NCBI GenBank assembly: GCA_963989385.1 | Contig: OZ022499.1 | Location: 78,357,903-78,421,902, forward strand | Direction: 5' to 3' | Source: Ctena decussata | Taxonomy: Eukaryota > Mollusca > Bivalvia > Lucinida > Lucinidae | DNA length: 64,000 nucleotides | Shown here: positions 23,166-34,617 of the stretch, in pieces | Layout: the number at the start of each line of letters is the position of its first letter | How positions within the stretch are numbered: the stretch's first letter is position 1 | Position numbers and translations under genes: made by a program | Notes under the pieces: model-generated | Database searches by the model: none | Told to the model about the DNA's origin: nothing | The model's input: the letters and a program-made list of their open reading frames with translations, nothing else

Positions 23166-23214
<49 letters not shown>
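23166..23214. repeat. Poly-C run, 49 bases
   Basis: An uninterrupted C run between a C-poor T-rich stretch and ACGCCCCATAC. It is the longest homopolymer in the window and a likely assembly-sensitive site. Confidence 0.95.
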
Positions 23215-23219
23215 ACGCC

Positions 23220-24905
23220 CCATACATACACCCATCCCGGTCTTATAATCAAACAAATATGGTTCAGGTTCAGTCAGGGTTTTTTTTGTTGTTTTTTTTT
23301 AATTGAGCTTGATGGGTCAATTAGTTTGTAAAAGCACTCTTAAGAGCCGACAGAAGCTACAGAACCGAAAAACAAAATGATGTTAAAACATTCTCTTCCA
23401 TTGTCTTTTGAATAACATTTGCTTAAGGCCCTTGTGTTAGGAGTCAAACTTAATTATAAGCAATGGTTACTACTAAAAAGAATTAAATCTTGCTTTGATA
23501 GTGAAAAAAAAAGAGAGAAAAAAATGAATTTTATGGTTCTCATTTTGCAAGACAAATGATTCTTTTCCATACGTTTTTGTGAAGAAATAGGAAAAATATA
23601 TATCTATATAAAGTAAGAATTTAAAACAATTACCCCCCAAAAAGTGAGCTTGTCTAGAGCTCTGTAAATTACCAGTATTGTACAGAGTAATGAAGAAATC
23701 AATTACTGAATTTTCAAATTTCAATTGAATTTGTTTATCTTTTAATCAAAATTATGTTTTTCATTTAGGTATACAAAAAATGTATGTCAAATGAATTCAG
23801 TAGTGAGAAAACCAGCCCTGAAAACTGCAAACTGCTATCTGGCAAGGCAGATAACTTTATGAAGCATGCAAGGTCCAATTATTGTTTTGGCACACTGCAC
23901 ATGCACTGATCAGCTTGTTCTTATATTATGTATACATTTGCTTATGCACAGGCTGGTCTGAGAATGCACAGTTTGCCTGCTTCTAAGGCATATATTCTGT
24001 GGGGCAGCTCAGATAATTGAAGATTTTTGTCTTCATTAAGATGATAATCAGGAAAAGATAATTATTGAAAAGACAGATGAACTATAAGCTTGAATTGAAA
24101 GATACAATATTATAATTTATCAGAGCAGATCTAGGACCTGTCACAAGAAAAAGGCCTCTTCTTGAAATGGGGTGGAAAAAGCTGGAAAGACCTCAAAATT
24201 CTTGTAAAATTGGCTTTTTGCCATTCTGTGAGGATTAGAATAGTAATTCTGAGACTTTTATATTCAAAATTCTTTTATTCATTGTGCATCATGCATTATA
24301 TAGGCCTGTGGATTTTCAAGCCCTGTATATAGTTGTAAGATTTAGGGCAGAACCGGAATAGATGTGATTTTAGCAGCCAGTTTCCAGGTGTAAGAAGTTA
24401 CATATATTGCAGCAGTAGTATATCTGAACTGACTTATCTACCCAGAGTTATGGGCCGTAGAGGTATTTAACCTTTTTTTTGTGCCATGCCTCATCCTAAA
24501 ATACTTTAATCTGTTGACAAACAATTTGGTTTGAATATCTTTGATTGTTCAGTGATGTTTGGTTAAGTACTATTTCAACTAATCAAACTAATTTTACCAT
24601 TCAGTTTGCAAAACAAAGACTTCTCAATGCAAAATGTGGTATGAAATAAATGGATAATAAGAAAGGTGTTTGAATTTTTGTTTTCATGATTAACATTTTA
24701 ATGTTAAATTGGTGCATGTAGTTTTATTGTCTTGACTGCAAATAGCAAAAAATGAAACATCCATAGTTGCTGGCTGTGATGTAAACTCTTTTCCAGTTTC
24801 CTTATAATTTAACTCTGTTCCTGTAATAATGCACAGACAGGCGAGACACAGTGTTCTGTGGAATTCTCGTAATGTTCATACATTGAATGTATACTTTTTT
24901 GATAG
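23220..24905. other. Non-coding, nothing recognised
   Basis: 1.7 kb of AT-rich sequence without ORFs, element ends or RNA genes that I can support. Confidence 0.45.
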
Positions 24906-24913
24906 TTAATCTT

Positions 24914-25301
24914 TTAACCCATTCCATTTGGGATCCCTTTAGGGGTATCTGGGCAAACAGTTTGGATCCAGATCAGGCCCCACAAACGTGGGGCCTGATC
25001 TGAGATCCAAACTGTTTGCTGCCTAGACATCATTTCTACAAGAGTTAGTTAGACCAATATTGTCAAAAGCAACATTTACCCATTGCATTCTGGGTATTTT
25101 TTGTCGTCTGCTGTAATTGTCGTCTGCATCATAAATCAAGAATATTTTGACATATATTGGTCTAACTAACTCTTGTAGAAATGATGTCTAGGCTGTAAAC
25201 AGTTTGGATCTCAGATCAGGCCACACAAACGTGTGGCCTGATCTGGATCCAAACTGTTTGCCCAGATTCCCCTAAAGGGGTATCCCGAATGGAATGGGTT
25301 A
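24914..25301. mobile_element. Palindromic MITE family D, single copy
   Basis: Termini ttaacccattccatttggg and cccgaatggaatgggtta are inverted. Inner arms pair over most of the length (gatccagatcaggcc, gttagttagaccaatat). Each half also has its own stem around the acaaacgtg motif. The unpaired centre is tgtcgtctgc. 388 bp, no ORF. Confidence 0.8.
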
Positions 25302-25517
25302 GCAGTGTTTCAGGTGTCTGAATTTAGATGTCCACTGAGAACATTTGTTTGTGTGACTATAAATACTATGTTAATAGGGTAATAAAACTTACGGACAAAT
25401 CATAAATGACATTCTAAAACATTTCCTGGCTGTTGGATAATGATGTATACTGACTGTGTTGTCTAAGAATGACTAAAAAATGCGAGCTGTTCTCCAGAGT
25501 AGTGATATATAGGATAT

Positions 25518-25668
25518 TTGACTTTTTCAGTGTAAGATCAATTTTTATTTCACCATATGAACACCAAAAGCTGTATTTTCATGAGAAGCCACTTGTGAAA
25601 ATACCACTTTTGGTGTTCATGAGTGAAATAAAATTCATCTTACACTAAAAAAGTCAAATTTTCTATTT
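25518..25668. mobile_element. Hairpin MITE
   Basis: Arms gactttttcagtgtaagat...atgaacaccaaaag and cttttggtgttcat...atcttacactaaaaaagtc pair along about 55 bp each side. Confidence 0.75.
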
Positions 25669-25875
25669 CTTTTATTCTTGAAAATCGCAATAATTCTGTC
25701 TATTCAAGAGCGTCAGCCATCACAACAGAAATACAACTTTTTTGCTGGCAGATTGAGCCAAATTTGATGCTTCCAGCGTGTTTATTGGGTATGAAAATGG
25801 TTGTAAACAAAGTTTGCAACTGAAAAAAAGATAAAAAAACTTGAGGCTATTTCACAAAAATCCTATTTCTGAAAC

Positions 25876-25941
25876 AATGAAATCGAAAGTGATAATTTCA
25901 CTGTTTGAAACAGTGAGATTATCAGTTTCGATTTCACCGAG
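25876..25941. repeat. Hairpin, about 28-bp stem
   Basis: aatgaaatcgaaagtgata ... atcagtttcgatttca with the inner stem cactgtttgaaacagtg. Confidence 0.7.
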
Positions 25942-26051
25942 AGATCTCTATAATTCATTGAAAAGTATAAAAGAAGCTGATTTTCTCATACTAGGAACAA
26001 ACTTAGAGAAATGAAGAGAAAATTCATACTGGAGAGAAACCATTGCATAGG

Positions 26052-26322
26052 TTGGTTGGTTGATTTGATGCTTAACGTCCACGGTAAACAACTAAGGTCA
26101 TGTCAGGACGGTCAGTTAATCTAATCACACCATCCCTGGGCAGGCTTAGACCTCCTAAGCGGTTAACCAGTACTAAGTGCACATACTTTCGCCAGTAACT
26201 GACAACTGCCCTTCTTGTATCAGCGGAAGGAGAAACGAAAGTATGTGGCTAGACCGGGATTGGAACCCAGGACCTCTGACTTACCAGTCAGGTGCCCTAC
26301 CGATTGCGCTACCCGGCCCGGC
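26052..26322 (-). mobile_element. tRNA-derived SINE family S3 with perfect 13-bp TSD
   Basis: On the minus strand the head reads gccgggtagcgcaatcgg (box A) and ends with box B ggttccaatcc, like a tRNA with loop ctggtaa. The body follows, with a (caac)-type tail at 26052-26065. The insertion is flanked by the perfect 13-bp direct repeat accattgcatagg (26039-26051 and 26323-26335), the mark of LINE-driven retroposition. The 63-codon frame across it is not a gene. Confidence 0.92.
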
Positions 26323-26373
26323 ACCATTGCATAGGACTTTTTGCACACGACACATAATTAGGGGATGACTGTG

Positions 26374-26508
26374 CTCAAAATTGTCATTTGGGGAGGCAAT
26401 CCACAGTTTTATGGTCACAAATTTGTTTTACGACAATGTGTCAGCATCACTGTAAGATGCAATTTGCAACCATAAGACCAATTTACTTCCCCAAATGACA
26501 ATTTTTTA
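26374..26508. mobile_element. Hairpin MITE
   Basis: Arms aaaattgtcatttggggag and cttccccaaatgacaattt pair, continuing with ttttatggtc / gaccataag-like blocks. Confidence 0.7.
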
Positions 26509-27044
26509 ATTTAGTTATCCCCATTCTAATGCACTTTTCCCATTTCTGCCATTCAAATTGTACTGATTTGCAGCAAAAGCAAGCGCCTTCAGCTACGTAA
26601 AACCAGCTGTCAGTCAATGAGAAGCGATGTTAGGTTATGATGTCGGGTTTCCGACAGCATATGGATATACTGTTGCAAATTTTTTATGTTGTCCAATCAG
26701 ACGTGGCATTGCATAGGTCAGTGCATTCGAATGTAATCATAATGCCTGCTCACTTATTTACTTTAACTCTTACTCTAATTTTCATCTTTGAATTTTGGAC
26801 AGTAATTCATTGGCATTGCATGGAAAGGGACCTTAAGCTATGTGCAAAAAGTCAAAGCACTCAAATCAGCCTGTGCAGCTGTGCAGTCTGACCACATTCT
26901 TCACTTTTCACATTTTGAATAGCCAGAATTCATAGATGGTTCATACTTAACAAGAAGACTAAGATCACACTGTGCGGATGCAGACACCTTTATGTGTGAT
27001 GCTAATCAATTTGAGAGAATTTGGCAATACATAGCAAACAGTAA

Positions 27045-27806
27045 ATGAATGTAGGACATTTCGGCCATGGACGTTTCGGCCTAGGACATTTCGGCCTAGG
27101 ACAGTTCGGCCACGGACATTTCAGCCACGGACATTTCGGCCATGGACGTTTCGGCCAAATCTGCAAATATGGGGAAATGAAAATATGCTACTGTAAACCA
27201 TTTAAAATTTACATTAGATGGTTTTCTACACACATGGCACAAAAATGTGTGACTGGGCTCAGAATAACTCCAAACATATCTCTTAAAGTCAAAATGGGTG
27301 CCCCCCAGATTCATCAGCCATATGTTTGCCTATTAAGTTACTAAAGGCATCACACGAATGTTAAAGGCAACACTGGCCAATGAGTGTGCCAGATGGCAAA
27401 TGTGCCAGATTATGCTCAAAATGACTTGAAAAGTATTTGAAGGGCTATAAACCTAACAAAACACTAAACCAAATATCATATAAGGCCCTATTTCAAGTAG
27501 TTGAAATAATTTGTTCACCATGTTTATGCCATGAAATGCTCAAAATAATCTTAAAGATGTTGAAGGTCCATAAAACATCAAGAACACAACAACAAATCAT
27601 TTGACTTCATTAAGACTAGCTTAAAGCTACTCATATGAGTACTCAATTTAATTGTAAAAAGTAATTTTTGGATAAAGGCCGAAATGTCCACCCTTGACAA
27701 TTTCTGTGGCCGAAATGTCCGTGGCCGAACTGTCCTATGCTGAAACGTCCGTGGCCGAAATGTCCGTGGCCGAAATGTCCGTGGCCGAAATGTCCGAGCA
27801 CCACAG
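27045..27806. mobile_element. Fold-back element with arms of 15-bp tandem units
   Basis: 27050-27155 has about seven units of ggacatttcggccat. 27679-27802 has the inverted units, gtggccgaaatgtcc. About 520 bp of unrelated sequence lies between them. Because the unit is 15 bp, every frame gives a repeating pentapeptide (e.g. HFGHG, RPRTF), which explains the frames called here. Confidence 0.85.
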
Positions 27807-28534
27807 TGAATACACATTAACTTTTTTCATCTTAATATTAAAGGAGGCCATGCAGGCCAACAATCCTAATAGAGTCTCAGTTGTCATACCAGTAGGCTTA
27901 AAGTGTTCAAATATTTTTAATATCATAGATCAATCAGTGTCAACAAAAAATTACTATGATATGAATGACTAAATCATACACCTGTGATTGTTTTCTAATT
28001 ACACAGAAGTATTACACTATTTGATCATATTATTATAGGAATGAATTTTAGTTTTGTGGATTTTATGGATGTGTAAACGCCAGCGAATCACTCACAAACT
28101 GAATAAAGCCCGAATGTAAAACACTTAAGCTTTGACATTTTCAGTGATATGAAAAATAATCTAATTCTTTTGCATTTTTGTTGCTTAAAGTAGCAATAGC
28201 AAAAGTTAGCCATAAGATTTTTATGTCACGTGAAAGTATATGGCCCTCATCTGTACGAAACACTCAAATTCAACACACCAATATTGTCCAACAGTTAACA
28301 TACCCATTATTGGCAATGCATTCATCTGCAGAAAATGAGTCATTTGTATTATTTCCATTACATCTTCACTATGGGTACTTATCATAAGCAATGGCAAAGT
28401 CTCTTCATTTATGAAATTTTCACCATAACAGTACACCAGAGCCCAGTTGTTCGAAGCATCTAGGCTTAACAAAGTCTTTAGTCAAGTACTTGTTAAGTCT
28501 TATAGTACTCATAACATCAAGCGTGCTAATAATT

Positions 28535-28615
28535 TTTGTTGAAAAAAATGTGAGGAGCTTCTGCAAAAATGTAAGGAACTTTTGCACTGCAAAAGCTCCT
28601 CACATTTTTTCAGCA
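28535..28615. repeat. Hairpin
   Basis: ttgaaaaaaatgtgaggagc and gctcctcacattttttcagc form a stem of about 22 bp. The loop carries a third partial copy, aaaatgtaaggaactttt. Confidence 0.75.
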
Positions 28616-28619
28616 AATA

Positions 28620-29405
28620 TTGGCAGAATTTTCATACAATTCATTTGAAAATATAGTATCTCATTAACTAATGATGTTGTTAGATTTGAATAACGGGGCC
28701 CAAAAGAGGCATATAGCTGATGTCAGTACAGAAAATGTTATGAAAATGTCAAAGCATAACTATTTGATTAAGCAGGTGTTAGTTAAACATCGATTGTCAG
28801 ACATGCACATTAAAATGACATATTTATTATTGTCACTTTGATGTAAATCTGACATATAAATTGCTTCAGATTATACTTAATTCATAATCATATTTTATTT
28901 CAACTGAGGAAAAATCTTAGAATTAACTTCATTGCCAAGTAAGAGAATTTGGTCAGTGGTCTGGACTTTTTAATGTTGTTTTATGAACATGATATTAAAC
29001 AAATATCTAAAAACCTTCAGTCAATTTAAAATATGGCAATAGTTTTTATACCAGTAAGTAAATAATATGATGTACATGCATTTCAAACATATAGTACAAC
29101 AAACTCATAACAATTCATGATTTCATCTTTTGAGTTAATTTTGTATTTGGAATGGTGTAATTTACATCTCTTTTATCAAAGTAGTAACTAGTAATCATGT
29201 TTCAAATGTTGTCACAGGATGCAAATGTATGTCAGAGTTGTTGTTGCATTTCCTTTTCTTTGCAGTATAGTATCAGGCCCAGTCATTTGACCCACAATTC
29301 CCTTTTATTTTCCCTTCTCCACTTATGCAGCAGCCTTAAACCTTACCCTTTACCTTACCACAAAACCCATCTTGATGCCTGAAGGTAACCTCGCTTAGCT
29401 CATTT
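28620..29405. other. Non-coding, nothing recognised
   Basis: AT-rich, with no feature that I can support. Confidence 0.4.
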
Positions 29406-29412
29406 GGCTACA

Positions 29413-30260
29413 TTATGTCCCCCAACAAAGGTGAGGGGGGACATTTTATTTTCAGTGCTGATCCCTGGCGTCGGTGTCAGCGTCAGCATGGCAGTTTCTT
29501 GCGAGCGCGATATCTCTTGAACCAATCGATGTAATATTACCAAACTTGCATGGATACTTATTTGGGCAAGTTTAAGAGCTGATTAGATTTTGGTGACCTT
29601 GACTTTATTTTCAAGGTCACAGGAGGGCTTAAATGACAATTTCTTAAACCCACTATATCTCCTGCGTCGGTGTCAGCGTCAGCATGGCAGTTTCTTGCGA
29701 GCGCGATATCTCTTGAACCAATCGATGTAATATTACCAAACTTGCATGAATACATCATTGGGACAAGTTTAAGAGCTGATAAGATTTTGGTGACCTTGAC
29801 CTCATTTTCAAGATCAATGGAGGACTTAAATGACAATTTTTTGTTCTCACTATATCTCCTGCACCAATGGATGGAATTTCACCAAACTTGCATGAATACA
29901 TCATTGGGACAAGTTTAAAAGCTGATAAGATTTTGGTGACCTTGACCTCATTTTCAAGGTCACTAGAGGACTTAGATGACAATTTCTTGTATCCACTATA
30001 TCTCCTGAACCAATGGATGGAATTTCACCAAACTTGCATGGATACATCATTTGGACAAGTTTAAGAGCTGATTAGATTTTGGTGACCTTGACATCATTTT
30101 CAAGGTCATAGTCATCTGTGTAGGATATCTTTAGAACCTGTGGATGGATTTTCTCCAATCTTGCCTAGATAGTTTACTTGTACAGGCTTTTTATTCATTA
30201 AAGGGGACAGGAAATGGGCTGGTGGGGGACATCAGTTTTTCTCTGAAAAACATTTCTAGT
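29413..30260 (+). mobile_element. Helitron-like non-autonomous element, copy 3
   Basis: 5' hairpin: tatgtcccccaac ... gtgaggggggacat. The core is tandem units of 146 bp (each with accaaacttgcatg and gaccttgacctcattttc), full at 29738, 29884 and 30030, plus a partly duplicated first unit with gcgtcggtgtcagcgtcagc twice. The 3' side repeats gggggacat, then the hairpin gtttttctctgaaaaac and tttctagtt. Same plan as 9751-10981 but unrelated in core sequence. Confidence 0.8.
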
Positions 30261-30264
30261 TCTG

Positions 30265-30690
30265 CTTAGATTATTTCAAATTTTAAAGAAGCTAAATCTC
30301 AAAGTATTAACTTTAAAAGCTGAGTTTTCTATTTATAGCTCGTGTTCCTTCTTTTGAATGTGTTCTCTGCTTTTGTAGGAAGTCTTTATGTGAACTGTCA
30401 ACTTGCATTTCATTGTATGATCAGTTTAGATATACTTGTAGTTAAGTTACTTCAGCTATACTTGTATGAAACAATATCACTGAAATTATAATATAAAAAT
30501 GACAAATTTTCTATACAGCTTTCTTTTTTTTATCTTTTATGATTAAATTTATGAAGAATTGAGTGCTTTCACATATTCTTGTTTATTTTTTTCATTGAAA
30601 CATACATTGACAATTCTACTTTTTTATTGCACAGATAATTGGAAAACCTAACTTAGTCTGTATAAGCAAACAACCAATATGATTATTTAA
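30265..30690. other. Non-coding, nothing recognised
   Basis: AT-rich flank between two mobile elements. Confidence 0.4.
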
Positions 30691-31065
30691 ACCTGTTTAG
30701 TACGTGGGGTGATCATTAAGTAATGGAAACACCTTTGTAGATTAGTTGATTTTATACAGAAATAGGTATCCTTCATGTAACACCAAAGAGTGTCTTTTAA
30801 GCTTTTGGATCCATGTTTGAGATCAAAAGTTTAACGTGTTACCATAGCAACACATGACGTCACGTTCATGCCGGGTACCACTTGTGAATTTTTTCGACGT
30901 CATTTTGGTAAGGAGGTGTTTTTATTATGCTCATTATGTACAATATGTAAAGAGATATTGAAAATTTAGGATCACCTTCCGTTAAAGTTAGGTTTTGGCT
31001 TTAGATACACACATATAATGATTGTAAATGAAAATGTTCTGAAATCTGGCATGAATTAAAGCTAA

Positions 31066-32207
31066 AGCCTATTTCACATCAGCCGTGCGATTTTTTGTTC
31101 GTACGATTTTTGAGGCCATGGGTGCCGTAGACAGATCGCAGACAAAATCGCAGTGTATCTGGGCGGGTCCATCGTGGTCTCAGAGATCGTAAGGCAGCCG
31201 TACGATGTTCGTACGTCTGTCTCACGGGTCGCACGATTTTGCAGCTTAAAAGTAGAAAAAATAAACAACATTTCGTACGACTGTCGCAAGATGGCCGTGT
31301 AGCAGTCGTAAGACTGCCGCAAGACTGCCGTGAGACGGTCGTAAGAATTTGTCAAAACTTTTGCGGGCACCGTACGACGAAAAGGAATCCGCAAGGCTGT
31401 CTCACGAATGTCTTACGATGACCGTACCTTCATCGTACGAATTCGCCTCGAATGACGAATAAAATGCAAGAGCACCACCCGCAACCCTCATAGTTTCACC
31501 ATTGATTGTCGACACCACATTAGAGCATGATGGCTATCCCACAGCAGCGTATTGTCCTTCTAAGAAGGAGGCTCTGTGATGAAGAAGAGCGTCACGCCGC
31601 CATCCTGGTGCTGCTCATTCGAGCACGGCAAGGTAGAAGAGGACATGCGAGGCGTTGGTGGGGCAAACCCCGGGGACATGCTTCTTTTCTGGAGTAAAGA
31701 CTGTGAGTACCGATTTACTTTTAAGGGAGACGCAAGTGACGCAAAAATCGTAGGACTGTCGTGCGCTTGCCGTGCGGCTGTCGTGCAGCTGCCGTGCAGC
31801 TTGCGCGATTGTCTTACGATTCGCAACATTCTTGCGATAGCATTCTGTCAGGATGCACGACTGTCGTAAGATGCTCGTGCGGCTGTCTTGCGACCGTCGC
31901 AAGACAAACGCAAGCAATGATTGACAGCAACCCCGCCTACAAACTTGCGAACACCCGCAAAATCATGAGTCAATCGTGCGGTTGTCTCAAGACTGTCGTG
32001 CGGCAGCCTTGCGGCGTCCACAGATTGCAAAAAAATCGCAGAAATAATGTGCATGTTGAGAATTTAGTTTGCGACGTTGCGACGACCTTGCGACGTCTAA
32101 AATTCGTACGACGATCTTGCGGCTGCCGCACGAAACCCAGCGATTTTTGCCAGAAATGTGATCGCAGAGGGCCGTACGGCTGCCGTAAGGCTGATGTGAA
32201 ACAGGCT
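31066..32207 (+). mobile_element. PIF/Harbinger-like element, CpG-rich, nested
   Basis: TIRs agcctatttcacatcagcc and ggctgatgtgaaacaggct differ at one base and are flanked by TAA (31063-31065 and 32208-32210). Both sides (31081-31440 and 31740-32190) are filled with dozens of degenerate copies of cgtacgactgtcgcaag-like words in inverted arrangement. The centre carries a short transposase-like ORF (31527-31697). Unlike the rest of the window it is rich in CpG and GC. The overlapping frames of 60-149 codons on both strands here come from the arrays. Confidence 0.85.
31527..31697 (+). pseudogene. HARBI1-like transposase first-exon fragment
   Basis: A 56-codon frame starting MMAIPQQRIVLLRRRL, with a basic stretch RARQGRRGHARRWWGKPRG, then a stop. 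HARBI1-like proteins of invertebrates commonly start with an arginine-rich stretch leading into a W-V-x-P/W motif (RRRxWxRPW); the RRWWGKPR stretch is similar, with G-K in place of V-R. A gtgagt donor-like site follows the stop by a few bases. No DDE domain is present, so it cannot be autonomous. Too short for certainty. Confidence 0.5.
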
Positions 32208-32825
32208 TAAAGAAGGGGTTGAAATAATTGTTTTCTATGGAATTCGACATTTTATTCCGTAAATTCCAGTATTACGCTAAAATTAATTGATCCGTTATCA
32301 AGTACAAGATAATTTTGGTTCTTTCTGCTATACAATTATCCCAGGTAATTGCTTATTAAAATGCAATGACGTCACAATTCTGGTCCCTATGGCTTAAAAT
32401 CGGCGAAAAACGTCAAATTTTGCTCAGTCAAAAGTCTTTCATGGTCTGTATTTCTGCCATGTTTGAGTGCAAGGCATGAATACTTATATATTTCTTTAAG
32501 TATTTGAGACTTGCATCAAGCCATTACACAATCACAAACATTTATCCATTCTTTGTTACTTATCAGCAGTAAATATATTTGAAAATATGCGAAAATTTAG
32601 AGACTACACCCTTTGAAGTTTAAGGCATCGTTGCCATGGCAACGATAGTTCTAAAAAGTACTTTAGAACTTAATTAAATGTCATATGCTTGCTTCTTAGG
32701 TTTTATATATCTGGAGCACTGTTTTTATACATAGCTAATGAAATAAATGCTAGTTTCCATTATTTGATGATCACCCCTCGTATTAACAGGTCTTAAAGTT
32801 TAAGGTACACTGCCATATTTTCTAT

Positions 32826-33290
32826 CATATTTTTCAAAGGGAGACTACTTTTATGGATTCCTGTTTGCTTCTCTGGGCAATGACCCCCCCCCCACCCCCT
32901 AGAAGGGGGTCTACTCTTACAGGAAAGGATTTGCTTGTAGAACTTCTACGAGCAAAGCCTTCTACTAGAAGACTGTATTCTTATCTTTATAAACCCGTAA
33001 AGTGCCAAAAATTAAAATTGTTGAATTGGCAAACTGTGTAGATCCAGATGAGGTGACTCATTATGAGCCACCTCATCTGAATCTACACTGTTTGCCCTCT
33101 AGTGTTCAAATTCTCAATATGATATCGCTTGGACGAGACATTTTTTGAAATTCTGCAGACATAAATTTTGTCGTCTGCTTTTCGGTGCATTATGGGTTAA
33201 GAGTTAATCCCCATTGAGAAGGGAGGCAAAAATATATATGACAAAGTTGCTTCATCTGAAAGGTGCCCATATATTAACGATATGTTAGCA
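32826..33290. mobile_element. MITE family A, copy 3, split by a family B MITE
   Basis: Left part 32826-32985 (caaagggagactactttt, cctgtttgcttctctgg, gggggtctactcttac, aaggatttgct). The right arm resumes at about 33203 (taatccccattgagaaggg, ggcaaaaatat, tgaaaggtgcccatat). Family B at 32989-33200 lies between. Contains a C run at 32884-32893. Confidence 0.7.
32989..33200. mobile_element. MITE family B, copy 1
   Basis: Palindromic: aaagtgccaaaaattaaa ... gatgaggtgactcat / atgagccacctcatc ... cattatgggttaa. Shares about 100 nearly identical bases with copy 2, 250 bp further on (tctagtgttcaaattctc, tatcgcttggacgagac). Confidence 0.85.
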
Positions 33291-33353
33291 AACATTGAAG
33301 ACCCTGATAGAGTTTGCAAATCTGCAGGCTGGGCTGAGCTGGGCTGTGTTTGC

Positions 33354-33564
33354 TTAACCCTTAAAGCGCCAAAAATTAAAATTGTTGAATTGGCAAACAG
33401 TGAAGATCCAGATGAGGTGGCTCATAATGAGCCACCTCATCTGAATCTACACTGTTTGCCCTCTAGTGTTCAAATTCTCAATATGATATCGCTTGGACGA
33501 GACATTTTTTGAAATTCTGCAGACGTAAATTTTGTCGTCTGCTTTTTGGCGCGTTAAGGGTTAA
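33354..33564. mobile_element. MITE family B, copy 2 (best-preserved)
   Basis: Termini ttaacccttaaagcgccaaa and tttttggcgcgttaagggtt. The centre is a near-perfect palindrome gatgaggtggctcat / atgagccacctcatc flanked by gcaaacagtg and cactgtttgc. Confidence 0.88.
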
Positions 33565-33879
33565 GGCAACATACAGGTTTTCCTTAACATGGGCTAATAT
33601 TAAGTTTAAGATCAGCCCAGATAATGAGATTTTGATCAGTTGAATGAGTAATAAGTAGATCGAAATATTTTCAAGGTTCCACAAATGACAAAGTAATTTG
33701 GACAAATGATTTTTTGATTGTTGAATGCCCAGTTTAACCTCTTTCTGATTTTAATGAAAAATTTGAATGAAAAAAAAAATATATATATATTTTGGACGAA
33801 ACCAAAATCAACACTTTTTAAAAATTGTTCCACACAATACTAAGATCTAGGAATTATTCAGTGATAAATTTTTGTTTGA

Positions 33880-34092
33880 ACTTAAAGCGACAAAAAATGA
33901 AAATAGTTGAATAAATTTTGTAAACAGCGTACATCCTGAAGAGGATTCTGAGCTGCCTCATCTGGATCTACACCGTTTGCCCTCTGGTCTTTGTTTTCTC
34001 AATATGATATAGCATGGATGAAACATATTTTGAAATTTTGGAGATGTAAATTTTGTCTTTGGTTGTTAATTTTTTGGTGCTTTAAGGGTTAA
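33880..34092. mobile_element. MITE family B, copy 3
   Basis: cttaaagcgacaaaaaatg ... ttttttggtgctttaagggt, with a shortened, diverged central palindrome (gaggattctgagctgcctc). Confidence 0.75.
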
Positions 34093-34099
34093 ATTTTGG

Positions 34100-34570
34100 A
34101 AAGCCATTTTGCAAATGTTTTGGAAGACATTGTGTTATAAGGTAATTAAAAAGAAAAAAATGAATAAGAAATAGAAAACTCAGACTGCTCCAAGTTAACA
34201 CTTTTACACTGTGTGAGCTGGGTCTTGTATGGAATTTCATAGACTACTATTTCTACTTTGAATTGTAAATTGGAATAGTGAGGGGTGCGTTTTATTAAGC
34301 AAAACAAAGTTGTTGTGGTATTATACCGTCTCAGTGTTCCTTTCGACTGTAATAACAGAGTAATAAAACAGTTGGTCCAATGTCCAGCCATACAGTATTG
34401 GTCATAATGCTTTTTTTGACTTGTCATAACAATCTGTTAGTTATGGTTGATTCAGTCATGTACTTGCATTCTCAGACATTTTTAGTGGCTTTTCTTTATT
34501 TTGATATTTTTTTTTTGCTTTATTTGGAATACATTTAATGAAAAATATATAATATAATAATACTATTATT
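34100..34570. other. Non-coding, nothing recognised
   Basis: AT-rich; the 93-codon minus-strand frame at 34146-34427 has no domain. Confidence 0.4.
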
Positions 34571-34576
34571 TTTCAG

Positions 34577-34617
34577 ATACAAGCTAGGTCACAAAGGGTC
34601 TCTGGTATGTGAAAGAT
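34577..34617 (+). other. Possible 41-nt untranslated exon
   Basis: A pyrimidine-rich stretch ending tatttttcag precedes it, and gtaagt follows it (34618-34623). The base before the donor is T, which is weak. It lies 1.5 kb upstream of the coding exon at 36144 in the same direction, so it could be a 5' UTR exon. Very short and chance occurrence is likely. Confidence 0.2.

Larger units (their letters stand above)
30691..32791. mobile_element. TIR element with mariner-like ends, carrying a nested element
   Basis: The left end tacgtggggtgatcattaag (30701 on) and right end gatgatcacccctcgta (to 32783) are inverted; the match continues into taatggaaac / gtttccatta and outward into acctgttt / aacaggt. 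GGTGATCATTAAGTAATGGAAAC-style ends, with TA at the cgtgggg boundary, resemble mariner/Mos-type termini. No transposase survives. The central 1142 bp is a separate nested element. Confidence 0.7.

Noticed and set aside
27045..27926. Frames with HFGHG, RPRTF and AEMSV repeats
   Set aside because: A 15-bp tandem unit gives a pentapeptide repeat in every frame on both strands; not protein-coding.
31074..32250. Overlapping frames up to 149 codons on both strands
   Set aside because: They come from the CpG-rich word arrays of the Harbinger-like element. Only the 31527-31697 frame has a transposase-like composition.
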